Of a DNA stretch of 64,000 bases, positions 42,201-51,841 are shown in pieces (the first letter of the stretch is position 1; each line of letters opens with the position of its first letter). The DNA lies in contig OX419758.1 of assembly GCA_948567375.1 (NCBI GenBank), positions 27,967,001 to 28,031,000 on the forward strand. Reading direction: 5' to 3'. Origin of the DNA: Lunularia cruciata. Taxonomy: Eukaryota > Streptophyta > Marchantiopsida > Lunulariales > Lunulariaceae. The notes beneath the pieces were generated by a model. It was given only the letters and a program-made list of their open reading frames with translations, had not been told where the DNA came from and searched no databases. The position numbers were made by a program, and so were the translations under genes.

Positions 42201-42809
42201 ATAAGAACCACCATCATAGCAAAATGTCATGATTCTGCCATTGCAGGTCACGTAGGAGTGGACAAGACCTTGGATGCAACCAAACACCATTACTACTAGC
42301 CCATGATGAGCAATGATGTGATAGAGTATGTTTGTGCTGCCTACTATGTCAAAAAGATAAAGTTTCTAATCAAGTTCCCACAAGACTCCTTCAATCCCTT
42401 CCTACTCCTACACAATGTTGGGAACAAGTAAGCATGGATTTGGTTTGTGAATTTCTCAAGACCATCTTGACTCCATCATAGTCTTTGTTGATCACCTTAG
42501 AAAAATGATTAATGTGCATCCCACCACCAAGGATGTGACTGCTCCACAATTAGCTCAACTATACTTAGATGTAATCTTTTCTCACCATGGCTTGTCTTGA
42601 GTACTCATCATTACTCAAGACTTGTTCGGAGAACACTCTTTGGTTTCTTCAACACCAAATTGGCCATGCCTATGGCTTACCACCTACAGATAGATCAAAA
42701 AATAGAGCAAGCTAATTGCACTATTGAAGACATGCTTTGGGGCTTCACCCTAGAGGAGCAAGAAAGGTGGGACACCATACTCCCATTGATAGAATTTGCG
42801 TACAAAAAT
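42201..42809 (+). pseudogene. A2 integrase, first part
   Basis: The zinc-binding segment GHVGVDKTLDATKHHYY (about 42245-42300) leads to a core with SMDLVCEFLKT (first Asp, about 42430), VFVDHLRKMINVHPTTKDVTAP, HHGLS-stop-VLI. It is followed by a deletion over the second Asp region, then AYHLQIDQKIEQANCTIEDML with the Glu (about 42680-42735) and LPLIEFAYKN. It is cut at 42809 by B2 inside FAYNN and continues at 48432. Confidence 0.85.
42805..42809. other. Target-site duplication of B2 (left)
   Basis: AAAAT; the right copy at 48427-48431 is ACAAT, one mismatch. The A1 homologue of the empty site reads TACAACAATTC, supporting ACAAT as original. Confidence 0.75.
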
Positions 42810-43234
42810 TGTAAAAGACCAAGACCAAGGAGAGAAATAGGAGAATGGAAACTCACATTGGGACATTGGAATAAGGGAAAACTCCAAATGCTTAGCATGA
42901 GCTTTGGTTTTGGTATTTATAGGTAACATACAAGGCCCTTGAGAAGCTTCTCAAGAAGCTTCCTTGAGCCGGTTTCTTAGAGTCCAAGCCAAGTTAACTA
43001 GGAAGCTTCTCAAGAAGCTTCCTTCTAGAAGCCGCCTACTTGCCATGCAAGCTAAGCTAGTTAGAAGCTTCTAGAAGCTTCCTTCTAGAAGCTACCTACT
43101 TGGAGGGCAAGTTAACTAGTCGGGAAGCTTCCCAAGAAGCTTCCTAGATGCTTTTGGAATATTCTAGGCTAATTTGGCTTATTCTCTACTTTGTTAGCCT
43201 TACTAAGTATGTCGCTAAACTCCATATAGTTACA
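42810..43234 (-). repeat. B2 3' LTR with a perfect heat-shock-element-like site
   Basis: 425 bp, + strand TGTAAAAGACCAAGACC to CATATAGTTACA. It contains GAAGCTTCTAGAAGCTTC at 43064-43081, four alternating GAA/TTC blocks each two bases apart, plus further palindromes at 42951-43145. The TATA box lies at + 42914-42922. Confidence 0.92.
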
Positions 43235-43309
43235 TATTCTCCCACCGCTAGTTGGTGATGTCCTCGTCACCATTGAAGCTTCAAACTCCTGGATGGCCAT
43301 TGGGGCATT

Positions 43310-44347
43310 CTAAAAGTGAGAGAGAGGTTCCCATGTGGCATCATGAAGGAGATACCCTTTCCAAAGGACCTTGTACTCCGTATGTTGGCAGCGTCCTCGT
43401 TGGATGTGGTGACGTGCAAGGATACAATCAACTTTGTACTCCTCATGATCATTGATAGGGATAGGGGGAGGAGGAGGTTGGACTAGAGAGGAGAAGGAAG
43501 AGGGGTTAGGAACAAAGGGTTTCAACTTGGAAACATGAAAGATAGGATGGATGTGCATATGACAAGGCAAGGCAAGTTGATAAGCAACATGAGAGACAAT
43601 TTGGGTGACATCAAAAGGTCCTATCCAATTAGGGGCAAGTTTGCAAACTTGGGTATCAAGTGGGAGGAATAGATTACTAGAGGATAGCATAACTTTATCA
43701 CCAACTTCAAAGGTGAGATCACAACGATGGTGGTCTGCATATTGTTTTTGATGATTTTGAGCAAAGAGGAGGTGAGATTTGGCTTGTTGGAGAGATTTGA
43801 ATAAGGTGGTCAAGAAGGTTGAAGTATGAGGGACTTGAGACGGAGGAGGAGCAAGAAGAGAATCAGGGACAAGCAAATCTTGGCCAAAATTGAGAAAGAA
43901 AGGAGAGAATCCGGTGCTTGCTTGTTTAGAATTGTTGTATGCAAACTCCATAACTGCAAGACATTCATCCCAATTGGTATAGTGAATGTTGACAAAGGCA
44001 CAAAGCATATCTTCCAAGGTGCAATTTGCACCTTTAGTTTGTCCATCAGTTTGAGGATGATAGGCTGTGGACAAAGCAAGCTTGGTGCCAAGTATCTGGA
44101 AGAGGACTTGCCAAAACTTTGCAGTGAAGCAAGGATCACGGTTAGAGATGAGTACATATGGCATCCCATGATGTTTGAATGCATTATTGAAGTAGAGTTG
44201 CACCAAGGTTGGAGCATCCACAGTATCAACCATCGGTGCCAAATGGATTTGCTTACTAAGCTTATCCACAAACACCACAATTGCTGTGTGACCTTGTTGT
44301 GTCTTGGGTAAGGAGGTGATGAGATCTAAGTCACATGTTCCCAACAA
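43310..44347 (-). pseudogene. B2 integrase core, GPY/F-like module and chromodomain
   Basis: A 345-codon open frame. The core shows DLITSLPKTQQGHTAIVVFV with the first Asp, HHGMPYVLISNRDPCFTAKF with the second, and AYHPQTDGQTKGANCTLEDM, in which the catalytic Glu of QTE is Lys (+ 44033-44035). Then AVMEFAYNNSKQASTGFSPFF, a linker, VMLSSSNLFLPLDTQVCKLA, WIGPFDVTQIVSHVAYQLALP, HPIFHVSKLKPFVP, a Pro-rich spacer and a chromodomain EEYKVDCILARHH, TEYKVLWKGYLLHDATWEP. Despite the long frame, the Glu-to-Lys change predicts loss of integration activity. Confidence 0.92.
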
Positions 44348-44830
44348 GTAGTTGGAATAGGAAGTGGCTGAAGGAGTCCACTCAGCTTTTGGTTACTGGC
44401 CTTGTTGCATTGACAACTCTTACATGATTGGACAAACTACTAAACATCTTGTGTCATGTTGGGCCACCACCATTGGCATTAGAGGGTACTCAAGGTCTTG
44501 TCTACCCCCATGTGACCAACTATTGGTAAATCATGGGCTTCTTAAAGGCGCACAAGTCGGAGATCACCTTTGGCTGGGACATAGATCCAGTCCACATGGA
44601 ATAGAAGGCCTTCCTTGAAGGAGAAGGTGTTGTACTCCATGTGTCCTGTTGTCAAACGACCTCGTACCATTTGGAAGAAGGGATCTTGTTGTAGAGCTGA
44701 CACAAAACTTGTTATGGACCTTGGGGTCAATTGACACCGTTGTAATTGCCACCGTGATGAGAGAGTTCAGGTCGTCGTGATAGAGCATCAGGGATGACAT
44801 GGAACCAAACTGGTTTGTACTTAAGTTTTA
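44348..44830 (-). pseudogene. B2 integrase zinc-binding part
   Basis: Minus-strand words in two frames (44364-44730): SFKEGLLFHVDWIYVPAKGDLRLV leads to the HHCC segment, whose + strand mirror at 44455-44560 is collinear with the B1 segment LPIAGHIGVDKTLDTLQRQWW. Stops interrupt it. It continues into the 345-codon core frame. Confidence 0.7.
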
Positions 44831-45180
44831 TGTCAAACAATTGGAGTTGCTCTTCCTATCAATGATGTCAACTCTTCATGTGTTCCAAGTGTAAGGTCTG
44901 CAACAATGGCTTGTGATCAGTTTGCATGACCACTTGCTACTCCAAGAGGTAATGCCTCCATACCTTGGTGGCATTTACCATTGCAAGTTGTTCTTGATCT
45001 TGAGCATAGTAATTTCTTTCAGTTATATTTAGTCGGAAAGATACAAAGGCAATGGGATTGTAGTCCATATGGGAATTCTTGTTGCAACACAACTCCAATT
45101 GTAAAGTTAGAAGCATCAAAATCAACCACAAAAGGTAGTTGAGGATCATATGGTTGAAGAATGGGTCTTGAAGACACCAT
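44831..45180 (-). pseudogene. B2 RNase H
   Basis: FRLNITERNYYAQDQEQLAMVNATKVWRHYL in the frame 44937-45149 (Glu position kept), preceded in minus order by a DFDASNFTIGVVLQQ-like stretch (about 45080-45125) with the first Asp and followed by QTDHKPLLQTLHLEHMK-like words (about 44880-44930). It is broken into two frames. Confidence 0.8.
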
Positions 45181-46090
45181 ATGCTTTAACTTCTAGAATG
45201 CTTCTTCATGCTTGGTGGTCCACTGGAAACTCAAGTTCTTTCCCAAGAGGTCAGTCAATGGTGCAGCCACATGAGCATAATAGTGGATGAACCGTTGGTA
45301 GAAACTAGCCAATCCATTGAATGCCCATACTTCTATAGCATCATTTGGGGTAGGCCGATCAGTAATGGCCTTGATCTTCTCTTCTCCCATCTTGATCCCC
45401 TTTGATGAGATCTTATGACCCAAGAAGGTAACCTCCTTCTACCAAAAGGCACACTTTGACTTCTTGCAATAAAATTTTCATTGTCGTAGTTGTCTTAGGA
45501 CTTCTTGCACATGATTCACATGTTCTGCCTCTATCTTGCTATAGATTAAGATATCATCCAAGAGCACCATTACAGACCAATCCAATAGTCCTTCCAACAC
45601 CCAATGCATCTGATCCATGAAGACTTCTGGAGCATTAGTGAGTCCAAAAGGTAGAACTCTCCAGTCAAAATGCCCATACCTTGTGCAAAAGGCAATCTTT
45701 TGCACATCATCTCTTTCAATAGGAATTTGCCCATAGCCGCTACAAAGATCTAACTTGGAAAATTAGCGTGCTCCACTTAGTTGATCAAGCAAGTCATCAA
45801 TCTGAGGCAAGGGATATGCATTCTTCACAATTTGCTTATTGAGCCCATGGTAATCAATATAGAAACAAAGTCGTCCATCCTTCTTTGGAACAAATAGTAT
45901 TGGTGCTCTCCAAGGAGAGGTATGTCATATGAAATCCTTCTCCAACAAATCTATAAGTGTTATTCAAAACTCCTCCAACTCCTTTGGTGAGAGCCGATAG
46001 ATCGGTCTACTCACTGGAGTACTCCTTAGCAATAACTTGATCTTGAAAGGCATACCTTGATTGGAGGGTAATCCCTTTGGCAAATCATCT
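45181..46090 (-). pseudogene. B2 reverse transcriptase
   Basis: Minus order: a P-RPIYRLSPKELEELE-like segment (about 45970-46020), [21 protein letters not shown] (about 45785-45850), LDLCSGYGQIPIERDDVQ, then the open frame 45478-45705: [24 protein letters not shown] and the catalytic [18 protein letters not shown] with LLDD at + 45553-45564. The thumb GHKISSKGIKMGEEKIKAI, FNGLASFYQRFIHYYAHVA (45193-45423) follows. The active site is intact and a few stops remain. Confidence 0.9.
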
Positions 46091-46200
46091 AAAAACACGT
46101 CCGTAAACTCTTAAACTATCCAATCAACCATTGCTTGATAAGGCTCTTGGTCCTCAGATTGTTCTTGTGCAATTGGCTTGATCCATACCGTGAATACAAA

Positions 46201-46390
46201 CTTATCTTCCTCCAAAGCTTGCTCTATGGCTGCTTTACTAACAAACTTCCCTTCCAAAGACTCATCTCTCTTCCAAGCTTGCTCCATGGTTGCCTTCTTG
46301 GCAAACTTCCCATCTTGGGACTCATCTTCCTTCCAGATTTGCTCTATGGCTACCTTCTCAACAAACTTCCCATCTTGGGACTGACTATTC
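46201..46390 (-). repeat. B2 coding minisatellite: three 60-bp (20-residue) units
   Basis: The + strand phrase RCAAACTTCCC recurs at 46241, 46301 and 46361 (exact 60-bp steps). Minus-strand units encode SQDGKFVEKVAIEQIWKEDE and close variants. All three units are open, unlike B1 where some carry stops. It lies between protease and RT. Confidence 0.9.
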
Positions 46391-46760
46391 TTAGGTGTCT
46401 TACTCAGAGGTGCCAGATAACCTAATCAGAAATTCCTACCTTGGTGTTGTACTTGAATTTGTCGTCGGGTCCAATCAAATTGAACCTTATGACATTCAAG
46501 CCAAGGTAGACCTTGAATGATATCATAGTGTAGAGGTGCCACTACAAACCTCATACACTCCAAATACTCCTTCCCAATCTTGAAGGTAACAAGATGTGAG
46601 GTGTGGAATGCCCTTTCTACCATCCGCCGTCATCAAACTACTTCCAAACATTGGCTTGATAAGAATACCCAATTCTTTTGCTACTTGCATAGACATGCAA
46701 TTCTATGAACTTCCAGAATCAACCAAAATCCTACAACCCCGATTAGATATTCTATCTTGC
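46391..46760 (-). pseudogene. B2 protease
   Basis: The frame 46426-46623 reads FHTSHLVTFKIGKEYLECMR, FVVAPLHYDIIQGLPWLECH, KVQFDWTRRQIQVQHQGRNF. YDIIQGLPWL is the second protease hallmark (Gln replaces the usual Leu before GLPWL). The catalytic strand upstream (about 46690-46740, RILVDSGS-like on the minus strand) is near a frameshift. Homologous to B1 38615-38893. Confidence 0.78.
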
Positions 46761-46819
46761 AAGTGAAGCAAACTTGCATAAGTTGAGCTTTCAATCCCAT
46801 TGGAACAAATCAAGCTCCC

Positions 46820-47760
46820 AATAGGTGGCTCAAAATCTCCTACTAGGATTCCTTGTTTCCTTGGTCATTTTGTTCCACAATCTCCATCTGTGCAACTTGT
46901 CGAGGTCACCCATTCCTAAGTGGGCATTCAGCAATGCGATGTCTAACTTGGTGACAATAATAACAACCTCCATTTTGTTGCAATCTTTCTCTATCTGTTG
47001 TACCAAGTGGTCTCTATTGGATAGCATCAATCTTTATTGGTGTTGGTTCTTCCACCCGTGCACAATGTATTGGTAGGCCTTGTGTAGGTCGAGGGCGAGA
47101 CCATGTTGTTGCAACCAAGGAATCAAAGTGCTCAACCGATTGCATGGCTCCTTCTATGTTTTGTGGTTCCCGCATGGTCACCTCCAATTTGGTTCATGAC
47201 TTCAATCCCCGCACAAATCAATCCAAAACTTCACCTTCTTGTATATTTGGAATCTGCATGATGATGTTCTAAAATTGTGTGATGTAGCTCCTTACTAAGC
47301 CAACTTGCTTCAACTCCGCCAATTTATCTTGTGCGGTGCAAGTGGCATTTATAGTTTAAAAGCGACCCAATATTGCATCACTTAACTCTGCCCATGTCAA
47401 AAATGGTGCAACAATCTGTCGTTCAACTTGCTCCACTCAAAATTGCCACCAAAGTTTTGCCACACCATCTAATTAGCTAAAGGCCAAGAGAATCTATTTC
47501 AGTTTATCTTGAAGATTGGTGGCTTCAAAGTAATATTTGCAGTCAACCACAAAATTCTCCACTGTGCTTGGAAGATTCTTGCCTTCAAACACCTTGGGTT
47601 TTGGAATCAAATGTGATCTTCTTGATCTTGAACTGGAACTCTCTCTATATATTCTTGTCATTTCTACTCTTGTTCATCTAGCAATCAAGTCAGGTGCTTG
47701 ATTTGTTGATGCATTGCAAGGATGACATTTGGTATTGCCGCTATAGCTACTACTCTATTC
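46820..47760 (-). pseudogene. B2 gag with intact zinc knuckle
   Basis: The knuckle at 46924-46965 on the minus strand reads CYYCHQVRHRIAEC: Cys at 46963 and 46954, His at 46939-46941, Cys at 46924, a complete C-x2-C-x4-H-x4-C. Upstream capsid sequence (47090-47700) is broken but shows phrases homologous to B1 (for example around 47200-47260 and 47400-47520). The order gag-protease-repeat-RT matches B1. Confidence 0.75.
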
Positions 47761-48002
47761 CACTACTCCCACTTTATCTAATTGATTAACACATAGATGC
47801 AACACGTCCACCGTTCTCCATAAGTTACAACCGGAAGTATCAAGGGTTCCTCAGACACAATGATCATATGTAGAAAATCCTACCCAAAGCATGGAGTGAT
47901 GAATTGTCTGAAATGATGCTTGGGTAATATCTGGACATGAAAATCCCAATGGTTTGGCGGAAGTGGATTTGGTGGTCCATAAATTCCATCCATTCCATTC
48001 TT

Positions 48003-48014
48003 GCTCTTATACCA
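48003..48014 (-). promoter_or_regulatory. B2 primer-binding site
   Basis: Minus-strand TGGTATAAGAGC, one base from the 5' LTR and one mismatch from the initiator tRNA-Met complement TGGTATCAGAGC. Confidence 0.82.
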
Positions 48015-48015
48015 A

Positions 48016-48426
48016 TGTAAAAGACCAAGACCGAGGAGATAAATAGGAGAATGAAAACTCACATTGGGACACTTGAATGAGGGAAAAATCCAAATGCCTA
48101 GCATGAGCTTTGGTTTTGGTATTTATAGGTAGCATACAAGGCCCTTGAGAAGCTTCTCAAGAAGCTTCCTTGAGCCGCTTTCTTAGAGTGCAAGCCAAGT
48201 TAACTAGGAAGCTTCTCAAGAAGCTTCCTTCTAGAAGCCACCTACTTGGCATGCAAGCTAAGCTAGTTAGAAGCTTCTAGAAGCTACCTGCTTGGAGCGC
48301 AAGTTAACTAGTCAGGAAGCTTCCCAAGAAGCTTCCTAGATGCTTTTGGAATATTCTACGCTAATTTGGCTTATTCTCTATTTTGTTAGCCTTACTAACT
48401 ACGTCGCTAAACTCCATACTGTTACA
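48016..48426 (-). repeat. B2 5' LTR with GAA/TTC arrays
   Basis: 411 bp, + strand TGTAAAAGACC to CATACTGTTACA. It contains GAAGCTTCTAGAA at 48270-48282 (three alternating blocks at two-base spacing) and several longer palindromes (48148-48335), with the TATA box at + 48120-48128 immediately downstream in minus orientation. Confidence 0.92.
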
Positions 48427-48431
48427 ACAAT

Positions 48432-49100
48432 TCAGTGAATGCATCCACACATGCCACACCATTTTCCCTCATGTATAGAGCGGATCCTTTCACACCCTTT
48501 GAGCTTGATGAAGATCTGCCCAATAGATACCAAGGTGGATGCTTTTGATACTTTTGTTTCCAAAATCCAACAAGGATTGGAGAATGCCAAAAACATGTTG
48601 CAGATAGCTCAAAATCAACAAAAATAGTATGGAGATGCATATTGTCAACACATGAAATTTAATGTTAGGGATCAAGTCTGGTTGTCAATAACCAACCTCA
48701 CGTTAGTTGGCCCTTGCAAGCTCAAACCTTGTTTTATTGGGCCTTTTCCAATCTTTTGTCACAATGGCCTATCACCTTGAGCTACCATCACATATGAGCA
48801 CCCACCTGATATTTCATGTTTCCCTATTATTCCAATATGCTCCTTGGCCGCCCCACTTCTCTTCCATATAGGGAAAGTAGACCTTGTCTAACACTCGTTG
48901 ATGAGGCAAAGAAATATGAGGTCAAACGTATTCTCCAATTGTGCATCCATAGTACTCACCATCCGCATGTGGAATATCTTGTACATTAGAAAGGGTACTC
49001 ACTTTATGAGGTAATATGGGAGCCAGCAGCCAATTTGACCAGTGCACCGGTGTTAGTGAAATCTTTTGAGCAACAACCTCATAATGAGGACATAGTGTCT
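48432..49100 (+). pseudogene. A2 integrase end and chromodomain
   Basis: It continues after B2 with NSVNASTHATPFSLMY (48427-48480), KICPIDTKVDAFDTFVSKIQQGLENAKNMLQIAQNQQK, then the GPY/F-like stretch (RDQVWLSITNLTLVGPCKLK, about 48668-48725) and a chromodomain: KYEVKRILQLC, HVEYLV-stop-KGYSLYEVIWEP (about 48915-49030), ending FEQQPHNEDIVS and a stop at 49100. Collinear with A1 and A3. Confidence 0.85.
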
Positions 49101-49101
49101 T

Positions 49102-49115
49102 AAAAAGGAGGAAGG
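49102..49115 (+). other. A2 polypurine tract
   Basis: AAAAAGGAGGAAGG, two bases before the 3' LTR. Confidence 0.85.
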
Positions 49116-49117
49116 TT

Positions 49118-49882
49118 TGTAATACCAATAGCTAGACATATTAGCTAGAGGTGAAAATTGGCTTGGTAGCGTCTGGAAGGATGTTATGTAGAATAGGCTA
49201 GGTAGATCAGATAGAGGTGTCACCAAAAGAGTATTTCTACTAATAAGGCAAAAACCAAAAATAGCCTAAATTTGTAACACCAAAAGCTAGACATATCATC
49301 CAAAGGTGAAAATTGGCTTGGTAACATCTAGAAGGATGTTATATATGATGGGCTGTGTAGATCAAATAGAAGTATCACCCAAAGAAGACTTCTAATAATA
49401 AGGCAGGAGTAAAAAATAACATAGAAACTTTAGAGCCAATTTTGGAGGCTTAAACATATGAATTAGGTTTCAAAAATGCGCATATTAGCCCCCCACCCAA
49501 TGAAGGAAAGGCCAGTATTTCCTCCAGCCTTTCCTCCACCCAGGTTTGTCTCATCAAGAGCTTTCCAATGGTACCTCATCCATGTGATTTGGAGATTCCT
49601 ACAAGAAGATTCCCTAAATATTCTCTTTGGTCAAAGAGGGTTTGACCAGCCAGGTAGGATCATCTGACATGTCACCTATGCATGCAACTAATCTAATGGT
49701 AGAGATTGTTGACATATCACCAATCCATATATTTGATCCAAGTGTGAAGCTTCTTTTGGTGAAGTTCATTTTGCTATATAATATCGTCAAGGTGCTCCTT
49801 TGGGAGCATCGGATGTTGAGTGTGAAATTGTGTGTTTCTTCTTTTGTGTTTCTCTTAAGGTCTCCTATCCTCAAAGATTACA
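49118..49882 (+). repeat. A2 3' LTR
   Basis: 765 bp, TGTAATACCAATAGCTAG to AAGATTACA, pairing with 24697-25441. It carries the duplicated module (second start TGTAACACCAAAAGCTAG at 49274). Confidence 0.92.
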
Positions 49883-50579
49883 CCATGTGGTACCCATATT
49901 TTTAGTTTTTTTAGTTTTTGTTCTATTTTGAAGAAGAAGTGTACAAACAAAGTCGTATTGAACCCAAATGGCATTGGAAGGAGAAGAATTGTATCTTTGG
50001 TTTGTAATCCAAAGTAAAGTGAATTTGTGTTAGAAGCATTATACTTGAATCAGACCCGGCCAAAGAGACCCAAAGTAAGGGAACTTTATCTTGGGGTGAT
50101 CAACCCAATGCAAAGATGACGTAATAACTTCCCTTTGGATGGGTCAATCAAGAAAGAACATGCAAGAAAACAATGGACAAGGCGCAAACTACTAACTTGC
50201 ATAATGCCAAGATGAATTCATGTAGAATGGGTGAGTCCCTGTGAAGAGGAACGGAGGAATGGATGATCAACAAAGAACTATAAAATTAGGAGTTTTTTAA
50301 GGGGATTTTGAAATGTCACACAAGTATCCTAAGCCATTGAGTAGTTGACCCAAAGGGGTGCCTATAGCCAAGCCAGTTGAGCATTTGATGTTTAACAATC
50401 CTAAAGGAGTTAGGATCTCAAGATCAAGAGACGGTAGGATTATCTTTAAGATACCACTTGTTAGAGATTGCACAATGCCAAAGAAGGGTGAGAAGAAGAG
50501 TCCTTCACTTGTAGTGAGAAATCCAATTATTTGAAGGTTAGATATGATAGTCGGGATCAAAGTAATGATAGGCTTTGGA

Positions 50580-51180
50580 TCACTTTTTTGGCATGGAATT
50601 GGAATTTGAGTTTTCTAGAGTTCATGGCAGAAGTAGCTTTGGGTGATTGTGAGGAAGGACCTGAGAATGAAGGGAAGAGAGGCAATCTGGCTTGATGGAC
50701 AGAGTCAGATTGGAGATTGGTATTGGGAAGAGAGGTCAATGAGGAAATTAGAGCAACATTTCTTGTGAAAGGAGAGTCTACGGATGAATTCAAAATTCCT
50801 TCACGACACCACAAGCAAAGAATGGGTACAATGTTGATACCTATCAGGACCGGTTAGGCAAAGCAACATTGGAGCAATGATGGCACTATTCAAGCCCGAT
50901 TGCACAACGCATGTGATGAAGCATTAGGTAGTCTTTTTCCACTAGATGTTTGTAGGAGCACCGGTGAATTGGGCAAAGTGCTTTCACCAAAGAATGCAAC
51001 AGATGGTGTGGTGTTGGAGAGATTGGGATGCTCCTCACTATCTGCTGCTATTTGCTGCCCACTTCTACTTTGGAGCAAATTTGATGAAGGAGATTGAGCA
51101 AAGAAAGATGGTATCACATTTTCATCCAGACTTACGCAAGATTGGAGATGATGAGAAATAGCAATATCTGGCACATCTAA
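50580..51180 (+). pseudogene. Family C unknown domain, degraded copy (unit 1)
   Basis: Frame-shifted copy of the unit 2 domain. Identifiable words are MMALFKPDCTTHV (50878-50916), MFVGAPVNWAKCFHQR (50946-50993) and DAPHYLLLFAAHFYFGANL (about 51027-51083), then MVSHFHPDLRKIGDDEK and a stop at 51159. One stop lies near 50925. I do not recognise the family. It is described under unit 2 where the frame is open. Confidence 0.6.
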
Positions 51181-51841
51181 AGTAGTGATGAATACTATGC
51201 AACAATAGGGAAATATATGAGAGTCGCAATGAACATCCCAAAGATGAGGAAGTGACATCAACTTGAAGAGAGTTTGTTGGCAGTTCAGCCAAAGAAGACA
51301 AGGAAGGAGAACCTAAGGCAAAATGTCATTATGATCGATGAGTTGTTGGGAGCAAAATAATCGGAAGGCAAAGCTGAGTATAAGAAAGAAGACTTGGGAG
51401 AAGAAGAAGAAGTGGAGTTGATGCTACAAAGTGAAGAATCAAGCAATGGAAGTGAAGGGGGGTAGAAGTTCAGCAACAAGGAGAAGATGATGCTAATAAG
51501 GAAGAGCAAGAGTTCCATGCGGCAATTGATCATATGGAGGGAGGCAAAAACCGGTGCCAAGAATTGCCAAGTGCAGAGATAGAAGAAACTCTAGAGGTTG
51601 AGCCAAAGTCAGAAGCTCATAGGAGTAAATGAGGGAGAAGGAGTGTTCCTACTACAGGGGCAGAAGCGAGTAATGTAAGCTTGGTAGTGGAGGAGGGAGA
51701 AAGCTTAGATGAAGTGCCCTTGAGAGTTAGAAGATTAAGACTTTGGAGTAGATCTCTAGTAGAAGAAGTGAGGAGAGAAGAACCAAAGCAATCTGAGAGC
51801 TTACAAGTCTTTGGTGGGGTAGAATAATTGTTGTAGATAGT

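Larger units (their letters stand above)
42810..48426 (-). mobile_element. Element B2: chromovirus (family B), minus strand
   Basis: 5.6 kb, inserted in A2 integrase. Minus-strand order: 5' LTR (48016-48426), primer site, gag (46830-47760), protease (46426-46750), 20-residue repeat block, RT, RNase H, integrase with chromodomain (a 345-codon open frame), polypurine tract, 3' LTR (42810-43234). RT keeps LLDD and the gag knuckle is intact, but integrase has Lys for the catalytic Glu and frames are broken elsewhere. It is better preserved than B1. Confidence 0.94.
24697..49882 (+). mobile_element. Element A2: chromovirus (family A) carrying four nested insertions
   Basis: The LTR pair (24697-25441 and 49118-49882) shares the family-A start TGTAATACCAATAGCTAGAC and features absent from other copies (ATTAGCTAGAGGTGAAAATTGG). 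After the primer site, its own coding sequence can be followed as gag, protease, RT, RNase H, integrase and chromodomain through four gaps: A3 (26734-33329), solo LTR s2 (34047-34727), B1 (34942-40554) and B2 (42810-48426). It is decayed throughout. No matching target duplication was found (ACACA on the left, CCATG on the right). Confidence 0.92.
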
